Of a stretch of 44,836 nucleotides of DNA, positions 15,085 to 23,753 are shown one piece after another. Each line of letters begins with the position of its first letter. Position 1 is the first letter of the stretch. The notes beneath the pieces were generated by a model. That model was given only the letters and a program-made list of their open reading frames with translations. It had not been told where the DNA came from and searched no databases. The position numbers and the translations under genes are program-made. The stretch is from positions 1-44,836 of IMG/VR virus record IMGVR_UViG_3300027834_000301. One strand, 5' to 3'. This DNA comes from a virus.

Positions 15085-15608
15085 GAAAAATAACAAACAT
15101 CGTCATCCATTGCACAGCTGGGCACCAAAATGCCGATAAGGTGCAGGATTATTTTACCCGCCCTGTTTCCAAAGGTGGTCGTGGATGGAAAACAGGGGGG
15201 TATCATCGCATCGTTGAAAAGGACGGTACCATTCGTAAAATGTACGACTTTTCAAAAGTCACGAATGGTGTAAAGGGCCATAACTCAGATACAATTCATA
15301 TAGCCTATGTGGGCGGTGTGGATATTATTGATCTTACCAAAGCAAAAGATACCAGGAATGTATACCAAAAACCATCTATCGATACTTGCATTCAAGAAGC
15401 GATTCAATGGTGTAAGGACCAAGGGCAAGATGTTACCGTAAATCTGGGTGTGGTTGGCCATCGTGATTTCAGCAAAGACAATAATGCCAATGGTGTTATT
15501 GAGTCGTGGGAACGAATTAAAGAGTGCCCAAGCTTTGATGTGATACCGGAATACGGATTTATTTATTCCAGTAACGATCGGGAAGGAAAATTGCCATACC
15601 AAAAATGA
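15081..15608 (+). CDS. N-acetylmuramoyl-L-alanine amidase (endolysin, T7-lysozyme type)
   Basis: From ATG 15081, which overlaps the upstream stop as ATGA, the protein has 175 residues; an earlier in-frame start at 15024 was not used. The Amidase_2 zinc site is complete: H10 (IVIHCTAG), H127 (VVGHRDF) and C149 in KECPSFD, with K147 two residues before the cysteine as in T7 lysozyme, and Y41-H42 in the GGYHR motif. The enzyme cleaves the amide bond between MurNAc and L-Ala in peptidoglycan. No signal peptide is present, so release through the holin candidates upstream is expected. Confidence 0.9.
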   Translation: MRKITNIVIHCTAGHQNADKVQDYFTRPVSKGGRGWKTGGYHRIVEKDGTIRKMYDFSKVTNGVKGHNSDTIHIAYVGGVDIIDLTKAKDTRNVYQKPSIDTCIQEAIQWCKDQGQDVTVNLGVVGHRDFSKDNNANGVIESWERIKECPSFDVIPEYGFIYSSNDREGKLPYQK

Positions 15609-15688
15609 AATACGTAGAGCGCACCATATATGTTTTAGTTTTTATCCTAGCATTATTGCTACTCTATGTAACCTTTTATGTGAAATAA
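15605..15688 (+). CDS. tiny membrane peptide, 27 aa
   Basis: ATG 15605 overlaps the amidase stop (ATGA) and the TAA stop overlaps the next ATG (TAATG), so it is locked between the amidase and the spanin-like gene. The peptide is one transmembrane helix (TIYVLVFILALLLLYVTFY). It may tune holin or spanin action. Confidence 0.55.
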   Translation: MKYVERTIYVLVFILALLLLYVTFYVK

Positions 15689-16407
15689 TGAAAGCCAACT
15701 TCACCACTCCAGAAAAAACCATAAAGATTCCAGCCTTGCGGATATCTTGGTTGCATTTGCTAGTTGTGGTGTTGGCTATACTTTGGTTCCGAAGCTGTTC
15801 AGAAAAAAATAATCTTGAAAAGAATATTGCCAAAAATTCTGAAGTGCTGCAGGACACTATCCAATATTATAAAAACAAAAAAGGTGAGGAAGTTGCCACA
15901 CGTTTGGCAATGCAGGGAGAAAAACAAAGTTTGGAATTGTTGTTGGCATCACAAAAGGACAGTACCCAACAATTAAAAAGCCTGGTTAAATACTATAAAA
16001 AAGTAGCAGCTGCAGTCCGCTCGGAAACCATTACGAAGATAGACAGTATCGAGGTTCCTTATTTGATTGAAGGAAATGATTTCAGTATTCCCTTTTCCCT
16101 GCAGGAAAAATGGTACGGACTCTCTGGCCGATCAACAAACAAAGGTTTGTTCCTGGATAATCTAACTATACCAAATCAGCAGAGCATCGTAATTGGCGAT
16201 AAAAAAACAGGTTTCTTTAAAACCCAGTTTCGCATCGATGTCATCAACAGCAACCCTTACATAAAAACAACCAGCGTAGATGGCTACAGCCTTACCGAGC
16301 GTAGGAAGCGTTTGGGAATAGGCGTTTTTGCGGGTTATGGCTTTTCTTCTAACGGTCTTTCCCCTATTCTTGGATTGGGCGTTTCCTATAATTTATTTCA
16401 GTTCTAA
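15688..16407 (+). CDS. spanin-like envelope protein (TM, coiled coil, beta C-terminus)
   Basis: A 239-residue protein with an N-terminal transmembrane helix (about 19-36, WLHLLVVVLAILWF), a Lys/Glu/Gln-rich region predicted as coiled coil (about 38-110), a globular middle and a C-terminus GIGVFAGYGF ... LGLGVSYNLFQF. The last part alternates like outer-membrane beta strands and ends in Phe, the usual outer-membrane barrel signal. In its lysis context this suggests a protein spanning inner and outer membrane, which would do the job of a spanin in one chain. Homologous Bacteroidota phage proteins exist as unnamed families; the spanin role is inference. Confidence 0.62.
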   Translation: MKANFTTPEKTIKIPALRISWLHLLVVVLAILWFRSCSEKNNLEKNIAKNSEVLQDTIQYYKNKKGEEVATRLAMQGEKQSLELLLASQKDSTQQLKSLVKYYKKVAAAVRSETITKIDSIEVPYLIEGNDFSIPFSLQEKWYGLSGRSTNKGLFLDNLTIPNQQSIVIGDKKTGFFKTQFRIDVINSNPYIKTTSVDGYSLTERRKRLGIGVFAGYGFSSNGLSPILGLGVSYNLFQF

Positions 16408-16412
16408 ATAGT

Positions 16413-16448
16413 TGTCACAGCGGAAGTGTGGAGCGTTTACGAAGTTTG
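16413..16448 (+). promoter_or_regulatory. late-type promoter P2 (TGTCACA-N21-GAAGTTTG)
   Basis: TGTCACA at 16413-16419, 21 nt, then GAAGTTTG at 16441-16448, which matches TAnnTTTG except for the first base. It starts 6 bp after the spanin-like gene and lies 18 bp ahead of the head protease gene. Confidence 0.65.
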
Positions 16449-16466
16449 GTGTAAATCATTCAGAAA

Positions 16467-17348
16467 ATGTATACCAACTCTCAATTACTTCACGAAATCG
16501 TCACGGGACAATGGCTAATGGATTTTAGCGATTTGGTTCAGCTGCGTCATTTTTTTGACAATGTTGTGGCCAAAGGTGAAGACCGGAAGAAAGAAGAAAA
16601 ACCGGAACATCTGATGATGTCTTTTTTCAATGAGGAATTGGAAAGGATCAATCCCCGGGAAATTTCAGAAATACCCAAAGGCTCAATAGCATTTATAAAG
16701 GCTATTGGACCAATGATGAAATATGGTGGGTATTGGTTTCTTGGTGCAGATGAAGTGGTTGCGCAATTGGATTTTGCTAACAATCAGCAAAACATAGCGG
16801 CAACTGTCCTTTATACGGATGGTCCTGGCGGTTCCGTTTCTGCCATCAATCCATTTATAGAATTTGCTTCAAGAAAAAGAAAGCCAATTGTTTCACTGGC
16901 GGATCAAAGCTTGAGCCTGCACAAATGGATTCCCTCTGCAGTGGCAGATTATCAAATGGCAGACAACAATATTACTGCACGTTTCGGCAGTATTGGTGTA
17001 TTAAGTTCCTGGATGGATTTCAGTAAATATTATGAGGATCTAAAAATTATTCTGGAGGAAGTTTATTCAGACCACAGCCAGCACAAAAATGAAATTTGGA
17101 GAGCCTATAAGGATGATCCGGAAAAAGGCCGCCAAATGTTGCGTGATATGCAATTGAACCCAATGGCAAAAAAATTCCAAGAAGCTATTAAAGCAGCACA
17201 TCCCAATCTAATTGAAGAAGAAGGCGTATTGACAGGAAGGGTATTCGGCGCTGAAGATGCAGTAAGGTTAGGAATGATCAATAAGATTGGAACCTTAAAA
17301 GAGGCTATGCAGATAGCGCAAGGCCTCGCAGAAATGAGTAATTATTAA
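16467..17348 (+). CDS. S49-type (SppA/ClpP-like) prohead protease
   Basis: A 293-residue protein. VLYTDGPGGSVSAINPF (115-130) matches the S49 oxyanion region, and ADQSLSLHKW is aligned with the SppA AASGGYY nucleophile motif, placing the catalytic serine at S150 (or S148). FGSIGVLSSW (173-182) is the highly conserved GSIGV segment, and SQHKNEI carries the likely catalytic lysine K207. Such enzymes mature phage proheads by cleaving scaffold and capsid N-termini. The adjacent capsid gene carries an extended N-terminal scaffold-like region, its expected substrate. Confidence 0.82.
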   Translation: MYTNSQLLHEIVTGQWLMDFSDLVQLRHFFDNVVAKGEDRKKEEKPEHLMMSFFNEELERINPREISEIPKGSIAFIKAIGPMMKYGGYWFLGADEVVAQLDFANNQQNIAATVLYTDGPGGSVSAINPFIEFASRKRKPIVSLADQSLSLHKWIPSAVADYQMADNNITARFGSIGVLSSWMDFSKYYEDLKIILEEVYSDHSQHKNEIWRAYKDDPEKGRQMLRDMQLNPMAKKFQEAIKAAHPNLIEEEGVLTGRVFGAEDAVRLGMINKIGTLKEAMQIAQGLAEMSNY

Positions 17349-17377
17349 ACCTAAATACTAATTAAATTCAAAAACAA

Positions 17378-19528
17378 ATGAAGAAAGCAATCACGCTGAT
17401 TTTGGCCGTTCTAGGCATCAGCAAATTACCTGTTAAGGATGCTGCTACTGATTTTACACCCGAACAGCTCAAAGCATTGGAAGATGCGCTGGAAGGTAAA
17501 GTTGACGTTGCCCAAATGTTGGAAATGGTCAACAAAGAATTAGCAGCTGCAGCCGAAAAAATTTCAGACGATGATCAACGATTGATTGATGCAAAAACTG
17601 AAATTGAAGAAATGTTACGCGCTCACGGAATGAGCCAAGAAGATTTGGAACAAGCTCAAGAGGATAATAAAATTGATGCCTCTGAGATTGGAAAAATCAA
17701 AGCTATGATTGAAAGCTATTCCAAAAAAATGGATGCTAATCTACAAAAGCTCTTGTCTACCGCTGAAGGCGATTCTCCTTTGGAAATTATCCATTCAAAA
17801 ACAGACAAGAATATGCAACACTCAAAAACACACCTTTTCGGCTCCAAAAAGGAATACGATGCCTTTGAGGGCCGTCCTTGGAACCAAATGGCAAAAGGAG
17901 AGCAGGTTGCAATGCCTACGTTTGCAGCCGACTCTTTGGAAGTCCAAAAACTACAGAGCGATGCCGATCTGTATTACCAGGAAGTTAAGGCCGATGTAAA
18001 ATCCTTAAATCGCGATTTCTTAAAACTTCCTTCTTTTTGGCCTATACGTACCAATGTAGTAGATAGAATTGCCGATGGTAATATCGTTACTGCGGAAGTT
18101 ACTCAGGCACGTAAGAAAAATTGGTTGCCAAAAAACAAGCAACTTATCCAGCCGGAAGAAGCTAAGATCTATCCAGTACAGGTAGATATTGAGCACGCAG
18201 GATATTTGTTGCAAACCTTACTTACTTCTTGGTTGCACCAATACAATAAGGAAGGCTCACAGGCTTACAAATGGAGTTTTGTAAAATTCCTTTTGGTAGA
18301 GCTTGATAAACGTGCACGTCAAGAAGATAGAATTGTGGCAGTGAAAGGGGTGTATGTTCCTACGCCTGACACAACTCAAATACCAGGTTTGGCCATTCAT
18401 CGTAGTGATGGAATTTTAATCAAACTTTGGAGAGCTTACTTCCTTGAGAAAAAATTCAAGTCTGCCCAGATTGGCGCTCCATCCAATAGTAATATCGTTG
18501 ATTATGTTAAAAATTTGCTTGAGAAGAACGTTCCTCTGGAGGAAATCAACAGCGCAAACCTTATCCTTTATCTTTCTCCGGAGTGGATTCGTCGTCACGT
18601 AGAGCGTAAGCGTGTGCTTTTTGGCCACGATAACAATTACACGGGTCAGGAATTAATGGAGATTGAAAACTTCCCGAACGTGAAGCTCTGCCCATTGTCT
18701 GAACTTTCCGGAAGCGATTTTATGTTTATCACTTATGATGATAACATTGAGATTTTGGAAAACATTCCTGCGGAAAAATCAATGTACCATATGGAATCAT
18801 TGAAGCGCGACATGTACATTTTTGCCGATTATAAATTCGGTGTACGTGTTCGCCACATTGGTACCAAAGTTAAGGATGGAGATCCTGCAGCTTTCAAGGT
18901 GCAAACTGTATGGACCAATGGAATGCCAATTTTCAATGAAAATTTCTTTGTTCGTCTTTATGACTATGGAACTGGAGAAATCAACATCAATGAATTCTAC
19001 AGCAACATTACCATTACCAATGATTATGCTACAAACATTGAAACCATCAATGGTGCGTATGAAGGGCAGATAATCAAAATACAAGGTAATACTGCGGTTG
19101 GTGCTGGCGTAAAGGTTGTTGATGATGGTAACATCACCCTTGCAGGCAATGCCGATTTTGCCCTAAACAGTGGCGGAATCTTGACATTGCGTGCTACCAC
19201 TGCCACAACTTTTACAGAAGTGAAACGTACCACATCGCCTCCAGCTGCTCCAGAAGCAGATGTAGATTTCAGCAGTGCTACTTTAGATGCTGATCTTGGT
19301 TACGAATTTAACTATACCGGTGGTGTTGATACCCTTGATGAAATAGTTGGAGGCGTAGAAGGCCAAGAGATTGTGATCAATGGCGGTGCCGGTGGCGCGC
19401 TAACCCTACAAGATGTAACGGGTAATATAAATGTTGGTGCAGGCGCAGTACTTGCCGACGGTGCAGATAACATCACGTTGACAAAAATTGACGGCGTGTG
19501 GGAAGAAGTAGCGAGAACCATCGCTTAA
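17378..19528 (+). CDS. major capsid protein with fused scaffold-like N-terminus and two C-terminal surface domains
   Basis: A 716-residue protein. Residues 1 to about 145 are charged and helical (ALEDALEGKVDVAQMLEMVN; IKAMIESYSKKM), like a scaffold or delta domain. The probable capsid core runs from about 147 to 550. The end carries two related beta domains, about 556-622 (GQIIKIQGNTAVGAG onward) and 640-716 (GQEIVINGGAGGALT onward), each ending in a TEVKR/EEVAR-like strand. Their sequence suggests exposed decoration domains. Placement directly after the S49 protease and before a decoration-like gene supports the capsid call. The length greatly exceeds a plain HK97-fold protein (about 300-400), as expected of a three-part fusion. 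Confidence 0.72.
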   Translation: MKKAITLILAVLGISKLPVKDAATDFTPEQLKALEDALEGKVDVAQMLEMVNKELAAAAEKISDDDQRLIDAKTEIEEMLRAHGMSQEDLEQAQEDNKIDASEIGKIKAMIESYSKKMDANLQKLLSTAEGDSPLEIIHSKTDKNMQHSKTHLFGSKKEYDAFEGRPWNQMAKGEQVAMPTFAADSLEVQKLQSDADLYYQEVKADVKSLNRDFLKLPSFWPIRTNVVDRIADGNIVTAEVTQARKKNWLPKNKQLIQPEEAKIYPVQVDIEHAGYLLQTLLTSWLHQYNKEGSQAYKWSFVKFLLVELDKRARQEDRIVAVKGVYVPTPDTTQIPGLAIHRSDGILIKLWRAYFLEKKFKSAQIGAPSNSNIVDYVKNLLEKNVPLEEINSANLILYLSPEWIRRHVERKRVLFGHDNNYTGQELMEIENFPNVKLCPLSELSGSDFMFITYDDNIEILENIPAEKSMYHMESLKRDMYIFADYKFGVRVRHIGTKVKDGDPAAFKVQTVWTNGMPIFNENFFVRLYDYGTGEININEFYSNITITNDYATNIETINGAYEGQIIKIQGNTAVGAGVKVVDDGNITLAGNADFALNSGGILTLRATTATTFTEVKRTTSPPAAPEADVDFSSATLDADLGYEFNYTGGVDTLDEIVGGVEGQEIVINGGAGGALTLQDVTGNINVGAGAVLADGADNITLTKIDGVWEEVARTIA

Positions 19529-19555
19529 TCGTATAACCTTTAAAAAAGAGAAATT

Positions 19556-20371
19556 ATGTGGCAACCACAAAATGTAGTCAAAAGCGGTCCCGGAGCGGGG
19601 GCCGCCGCGGCTAACAAACCGAATGTAACATTTTTCAGAATGGAAGATGTTCTTGTTTTCCCTCCACGCGATAGCAAAGGTGTTCGTGTAGTTGGAGATA
19701 TTGTATTGAGGCCAGGCGCAAAAATGTTTACCGTTTATTGCACCCCTTCAAAACAGGTAAAATCCTACACCACCGAAGGTGATGAGGATATGGAAACTAT
19801 CAAACAAAAGTTTGAAGCTTCCACGCCTGGAGATGTACTGGAGCTTTCTGAATTTATTCAGAACAATCTAGGAGTAGATTATGGCATTCTTGCCAATAAC
19901 TGTATTGATTCGCGTAAGCGTCTATACGGAACTCCTTGCGCTCCTATGAAGCTAAAAGCCGAGCAAACCGATGACAGCAGCGGACGAATGATCAAAATGA
20001 CTTTTGAGCAGATTGTTGGCTCAAAGTATGTTCCTGGCCATTACGAAGGCAATGAATCTTTTGCAGCTCCAACTGCAACTGATGAAACCATTGACCTTAC
20101 CGTTGCAAACGGCAATCAATTTAAGATTGATGCCGATGAGCTTGGCGCAGCCATAGCGATAGCAAGCACAGACAGAGCTACCGGAGATGTAGTTACCTTG
20201 ATTGGTAGCGGTGGCGGTGATCCATCAACTTTAGCAAATGGAGCCAGCACAGCTGCTACCGTTTTATTGAAAGACGGTACTACCTGGACCGCGCTTGAAA
20301 ATGCCACAATCACTTTTGAAGTGTTTGACGATGGTACAACTGTATATTTAATTGAACGTGCCCGCACGTAA
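19556..20371 (+). CDS. capsid-associated or decoration-like protein with the same C-terminal beta domain
   Basis: A 271-residue protein. Residues 1-165 form an unknown domain (VVGDIVLRPGAKMFTVYC; KMTFEQIVGSKYVPGHY). Residues about 172-271 (IDLTVANGNQFKIDA, LLKDGTTWT, ending YLIERART) resemble the tandem surface domains of the preceding capsid protein. It may be a head decoration or a tail tube protein whose outer face carries the same domain. It is the last gene before a strong terminator. Confidence 0.6.
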   Translation: MWQPQNVVKSGPGAGAAAANKPNVTFFRMEDVLVFPPRDSKGVRVVGDIVLRPGAKMFTVYCTPSKQVKSYTTEGDEDMETIKQKFEASTPGDVLELSEFIQNNLGVDYGILANNCIDSRKRLYGTPCAPMKLKAEQTDDSSGRMIKMTFEQIVGSKYVPGHYEGNESFAAPTATDETIDLTVANGNQFKIDADELGAAIAIASTDRATGDVVTLIGSGGGDPSTLANGASTAATVLLKDGTTWTALENATITFEVFDDGTTVYLIERART

Positions 20372-20395
20372 AAGTGCAGCCTTGAATTTGCCATA

Positions 20396-20425
20396 AAAAG
20401 CCACTCCTAAGCGAGTGGCTTTTTT
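20396..20425 (+). terminator. intrinsic terminator after the head unit
   Basis: AGCCACTC (20399-20406) and GAGTGGCT (20413-20420) are perfect inverted repeats with a six-base loop, followed by TTTTT. The next TGTCACA promoter begins two bases after it, making a compact terminator-promoter boundary. Confidence 0.9.
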
Positions 20426-20427
20426 GT

Positions 20428-20463
20428 TGTCACAGCTTTTGCAAAAATGCAATTGCATATTTG
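20428..20463 (+). promoter_or_regulatory. late-type promoter P3 (TGTCACA-N21-CATATTTG)
   Basis: TGTCACA at 20428-20434, 21 nt, then CATATTTG at 20456-20463, which matches TAnnTTTG except for the first base. A decamer palindrome TGCAATTGCA (20448-20457) lies between the two boxes. The start codon at 20495 follows 31 bp later. Confidence 0.68.
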
Positions 20464-20494
20464 AGTCACTAATTAGTAATTAATACCAGACACC

Positions 20495-21673
20495 ATGGAA
20501 AAAAAGAAAGTAATTGAGGCCCTCAATAAAAATGATGAGCCACAAAAGCAATTTAATGAATTGCTCCAGCTGTTCATAAAACATCCCCATCACGGCCCAT
20601 CGTTGGCAAAATATTACAATGCCAGTGGTTTCAGTAAAGCCAATTTGGACACGTTGAAATATGACATCAAGCAAACTTATGGCATCACTGATGCTGAAGT
20701 GCGCAATTTTGTGCCGGAGAAAAAGCAACCAGTTAATGATGCTAAATCGCGTGAGGAAAAAGTTATGGAGATAGATTTTGAAAATTCCTCTGAAGCTGAT
20801 TTGATAAAGCAAGCTGAAGAATTGATTGAGTTTTCAAACATAGAGGATCTTATTCCTGCAGCAATTCCAAAATTTGCAAAAGGTTTGCCAGGAAATAAGG
20901 AAATGCTTGCTTGGTTATCGGAAAGGGAAATTACTCCAGAGTCAAAAAAGAGCGATGATCTAAAAGCTTTAATTGAAAAAACACAGAGCCAGTTGGAAAG
21001 CCAGGCTAAACAAAAAGCTGTGGAGAATTTGAAAAAAGCGCAGGCGTCTTTACTTGGCTCCATTGAAGTGAATGAAGAAACTTCAGAAACTGAAGAAACT
21101 GAAGCAGCTCAAGGTAAAAAGGAAATTCAAAAGGCTGAAGCTTCAGAAAAACAACTTCCTGTTCCTGGAGACGAAGCGCAGGAAAAGAAAAAACTGCGCG
21201 AGGAATTTCCGTTCTTAAATGAAAAGGATTGCCCGGATAAATTCAAAATCCTTGTGGCCGATAAATATTCGGCGTTGAAAGCATATCACGATGCTTTCGA
21301 GGAAATTCAGCGAAAGAAAAAAGCTGGAGACAATGAAGGCCTTTTTGAACTTGGCAAAACAGCTACGGAAAATTGGGAGCTGAACCAACTTATCTATGAT
21401 GAGTTGAACTACTACCAAGAGCATAAACAGATCCTTGGCAATCATCCCATTTTTGTTGACGATGTGCTTCAGAAAAAAGTTGCTGCCTATTCCACCCAGG
21501 AGGCTATGAAGCGCCAGGGCAATCTGCGCTCCTACATTTCGCGCGACACCAAGAAACTGGAAGGCATCAAGGATGCCAAGAAAAAGGAAAATGCCGAGGC
21601 CAAAATAAAGGAATGGCAGGACGAACTGGATTTAATCGATAAAAGATTGAATGCAGATGCTGAAAAGAAATAG
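20495..21673 (+). CDS. charged coiled-coil-rich protein of the packaging unit, 392 aa
   Basis: No family recognised. It is highly charged, with long helical stretches (ADLIKQAEELIEFSN; LIEKTQSQLESQAKQK), an acidic linker around residues 190-225 (NEETSETEETEAAQ) and a Lys/Glu-rich C-terminus. The second half (PDKFKILVADKYSALKAYHD ... YYQEHKQILGNHPIF) looks like a separate helical domain. Two domains joined by an acidic linker suggest a virion-assembly or DNA-handling factor. It is the first gene behind promoter P3 and overlaps the PLD-like gene. Confidence 0.68.
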   Translation: MEKKKVIEALNKNDEPQKQFNELLQLFIKHPHHGPSLAKYYNASGFSKANLDTLKYDIKQTYGITDAEVRNFVPEKKQPVNDAKSREEKVMEIDFENSSEADLIKQAEELIEFSNIEDLIPAAIPKFAKGLPGNKEMLAWLSEREITPESKKSDDLKALIEKTQSQLESQAKQKAVENLKKAQASLLGSIEVNEETSETEETEAAQGKKEIQKAEASEKQLPVPGDEAQEKKKLREEFPFLNEKDCPDKFKILVADKYSALKAYHDAFEEIQRKKKAGDNEGLFELGKTATENWELNQLIYDELNYYQEHKQILGNHPIFVDDVLQKKVAAYSTQEAMKRQGNLRSYISRDTKKLEGIKDAKKKENAEAKIKEWQDELDLIDKRLNADAEKK

Positions 21674-22289
21674 ATTGTTCAAGCTTCCGTCTTCTAGTGG
21701 TGTTTCCGAGCCCGCATCATCTGAAAATCACGGAAGCTTTGTTTCAAAATACCTGGCTGCGCACTACCAAAAAGTTGCCAAGCTGGAGGCAGACATAAAA
21801 CGGCTTCCGGAAAAGGAAGAGTTTTTCTTCCTGCAGAGTGACAATTCGTTTAATGCCTTCACTTTTATTCCGTGGATCTGTAAGCAGACCACAGTTAAGC
21901 ATCTGTACGCCACAACATACAGCATCAATAAAAGGGTAATTACGGCATTAATGGAATTGCACAGGCAAGGGTTTGTGGACCAAATAACGCTTTTAGTGAG
22001 CGATACGATGTTGAAACGAAACCCGATAACAGCAGACCTGCTATCGGCGAGCGCCAAAGAGAATCCGAACCTAAATGTGTTGTTCGCCTGGGTACACGCC
22101 AAGGTGTGTTTGCTGGAAACCGAGAAAGGACATTTTGTAATTGAAGGTTCCGGCAATTGGAGCGAAAATGCGTATTACGAACAATATGCCTTTGCCAACT
22201 GCAAGGGGTTGTTTGATTTTAGGATGAAACTCTTTACTGAAGTGGATATCCGGTATAAAGCTTTGAACGGGGTTGTAATTAAAAATTAA
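21651..22289 (+). CDS. phospholipase-D-like (HxK) domain protein
   Basis: A 212-residue protein with one PLD half-site: H149-A-K151, then a downstream G-S-G-N at 166-169 in IEGSGNWSENAYYEQY. This is the HxK...GSxN layout of the nuclease branch of the PLD superfamily; the Asp of HKD is not in the standard place. Such enzymes act as dimers on phosphodiesters of DNA, RNA or lipid. Within a packaging unit a DNA nuclease or end-processing role is plausible but inferred. It overlaps the upstream gene by 23 bp; a second ATG at 21657 is a possible alternative start. Confidence 0.7.
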   Translation: MQMLKRNRLFKLPSSSGVSEPASSENHGSFVSKYLAAHYQKVAKLEADIKRLPEKEEFFFLQSDNSFNAFTFIPWICKQTTVKHLYATTYSINKRVITALMELHRQGFVDQITLLVSDTMLKRNPITADLLSASAKENPNLNVLFAWVHAKVCLLETEKGHFVIEGSGNWSENAYYEQYAFANCKGLFDFRMKLFTEVDIRYKALNGVVIKN

Positions 22290-22292
22290 ACT

Positions 22293-22514
22293 ATGAAAGC
22301 AATAGATTTTTTAAGAAAGAAAAAAATGTTGGACAAGAAATGTACTGAATTTGAAATTTCAGGAGATTTCGGCAAAGTGTCTCTTCCGGATTTACTGGAA
22401 GAATTTGGAGATAAGAAACAGATAAAGCTACGAGCATTTAAGTATGTTTTATTGGTTCTGTGTTTTCTCAGCACTTTAGCGCTGATTGGGTTTTGCTTTT
22501 ACATTAAAAATTGA
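22293..22514 (+). CDS. small protein with C-terminal transmembrane helix, 73 aa
   Basis: A basic N-terminal part (FLRKKKMLDKKC) is followed by one hydrophobic segment (YVLLVLCFLSTLALIGFCFY, about 51-70). No family recognised. A membrane-anchored protein inside the packaging unit is unusual; it might be an accessory gene such as an exclusion factor. Confidence 0.6.
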   Translation: MKAIDFLRKKKMLDKKCTEFEISGDFGKVSLPDLLEEFGDKKQIKLRAFKYVLLVLCFLSTLALIGFCFYIKN

Positions 22515-22518
22515 GATT

Positions 22519-22818
22519 ATGTGGAATCCAAATGATGAAGCAGAAATGCTTAGGAATGCTAATCCTCAGAATGAAAATGTCCTTGAGGAATTGGTTACAA
22601 AACTAAATGAAAAGGTTGTTGCCGATTCTAAAAAGGGGTATCCCTTTGCTCCAGTTCCATATTGTGAAGATGATTATAAATCCGGATTGGGTGGGATTTT
22701 TTCAAATACTAAAAAATTCAAAAAAAACTTTCATCCAAAACCAAAGAAGCCGACAATGACATTTTCGGTTCCTTTATCAATATATGAAAAATGGCAAGAG
22801 ATGAAGAAAAGGAAATAG
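22519..22818 (+). CDS. small hypothetical protein, 99 aa
   Basis: ATG 22519 lies just after the stop of the preceding gene; a longer frame from 22486 would overlap its membrane segment and was not used. The chain is hydrophilic, begins MWNPNDEAEMLRNANPQNEN and ends in a basic tail (YEKWQEMKKRK). It overlaps the TerS candidate gene by 28 bp. Function unknown. Confidence 0.62.
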   Translation: MWNPNDEAEMLRNANPQNENVLEELVTKLNEKVVADSKKGYPFAPVPYCEDDYKSGLGGIFSNTKKFKKNFHPKPKKPTMTFSVPLSIYEKWQEMKKRK

Positions 22819-23114
22819 CGCCGCTTTCTGAAGAAGAAGAAATTTCGCGTATGGCCGCCTGCGGGTTTACCCATACCGAAATGGCTTTGGCATTGGGGTA
22901 TGATGTAAAAGCTTTTAAGGTCCTGGCTGCAGAAGTGGATTCCAAAATTTGGACGGCCATACAAGCCGGAAAGCTCCAGAGCGAATTTTTGTTGATTGAC
23001 AAACAACGCCAACTTGCCGAAAGCGGAAATATTACTGCAGTGCAGATTTTTGAGAAGCTTGCTAAAAAGAAAAAGGTTCAGGAATTAAAAGAACAGATTT
23101 ACTTTGGAATTTAA
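22791..23114 (+). CDS. HTH protein, terminase small subunit candidate
   Basis: A 107-residue protein with a helix-turn-helix-like stretch at about residues 17-45 (EISRMAACGFTHTEMALALG), then a helical region ending in Lys-rich EKLAKKKKVQ. Terminase small subunits recognise the packaging site through such an N-terminal HTH, and this gene lies two genes upstream of TerL. The similar position and pattern support TerS, though a transcription factor cannot be excluded. Confidence 0.6.
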   Translation: MARDEEKEIAPLSEEEEISRMAACGFTHTEMALALGYDVKAFKVLAAEVDSKIWTAIQAGKLQSEFLLIDKQRQLAESGNITAVQIFEKLAKKKKVQELKEQIYFGI

Positions 23115-23751
23115 GTTTGAAAATATTGAGGATATTAATCTGGAAGACATCTATGATTACCTAGAGAATGGTTCAAGAGATGAGGATCCTCCATCCAACC
23201 TTTATTTATATATGCGTGCAATGGAGCGCGTGTATATGATGCATAATCGCATCGATACGTATGGTAGCAGGGATGCTATTGTTCGCCATCTTGAAAAATT
23301 TGAGGGCCTCTCCTATTATTTAGCCAATAAACTTTACAATCAAACTGTAGAATATTTTTATTGCGATTCCGAGATAAGTAAGGAAGCCTGGATGCAGAAA
23401 ATTGCAGAAGGCCAGGAAAAAGATATCAATTTGGCTAGAAATATTGCCGAAGACGTTACAGATTTATCTAAAATCAGCGGTATGTGGAAAAATCTTCGGG
23501 AAACGATAGAAAAGGCGTTTCCTGATGGCGATGCTCCCACTGAAGATATTATGCCACGCTGGTTAAAGGTGTATACCCAAACTCCTGAAGATGTTGGTAT
23601 TCCTTCCGTAAACAGAAGGGAATTGTCCGCTTGGATTGATGATAACCTTGCAGATGTTAGTGAGATTGTCAAGGAACGGATAAAAATTGAAGCTGGAATT
23701 CTTCCAGGAAACTTTTTCCTTGAGGAAAAAAATAATCCACGAAAACTTTAA
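23104..23751 (+). CDS. packaging-unit protein, 215 aa, TTG start
   Basis: The frame opens with TTG at 23104; the first ATG is some 100 bp downstream inside a helical segment, so TTG is the likelier start and gives an 11-bp overlap with the TerS candidate. It is acidic at the N-terminus (FENIEDINLEDIYDYLENG) and mostly helical. It ends 2 bp before TerL. It probably assists the terminase; no named family was recognised. Confidence 0.62.
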   Translation: MEFKFENIEDINLEDIYDYLENGSRDEDPPSNLYLYMRAMERVYMMHNRIDTYGSRDAIVRHLEKFEGLSYYLANKLYNQTVEYFYCDSEISKEAWMQKIAEGQEKDINLARNIAEDVTDLSKISGMWKNLRETIEKAFPDGDAPTEDIMPRWLKVYTQTPEDVGIPSVNRRELSAWIDDNLADVSEIVKERIKIEAGILPGNFFLEEKNNPRKL

Positions 23752-23753
23752 AA

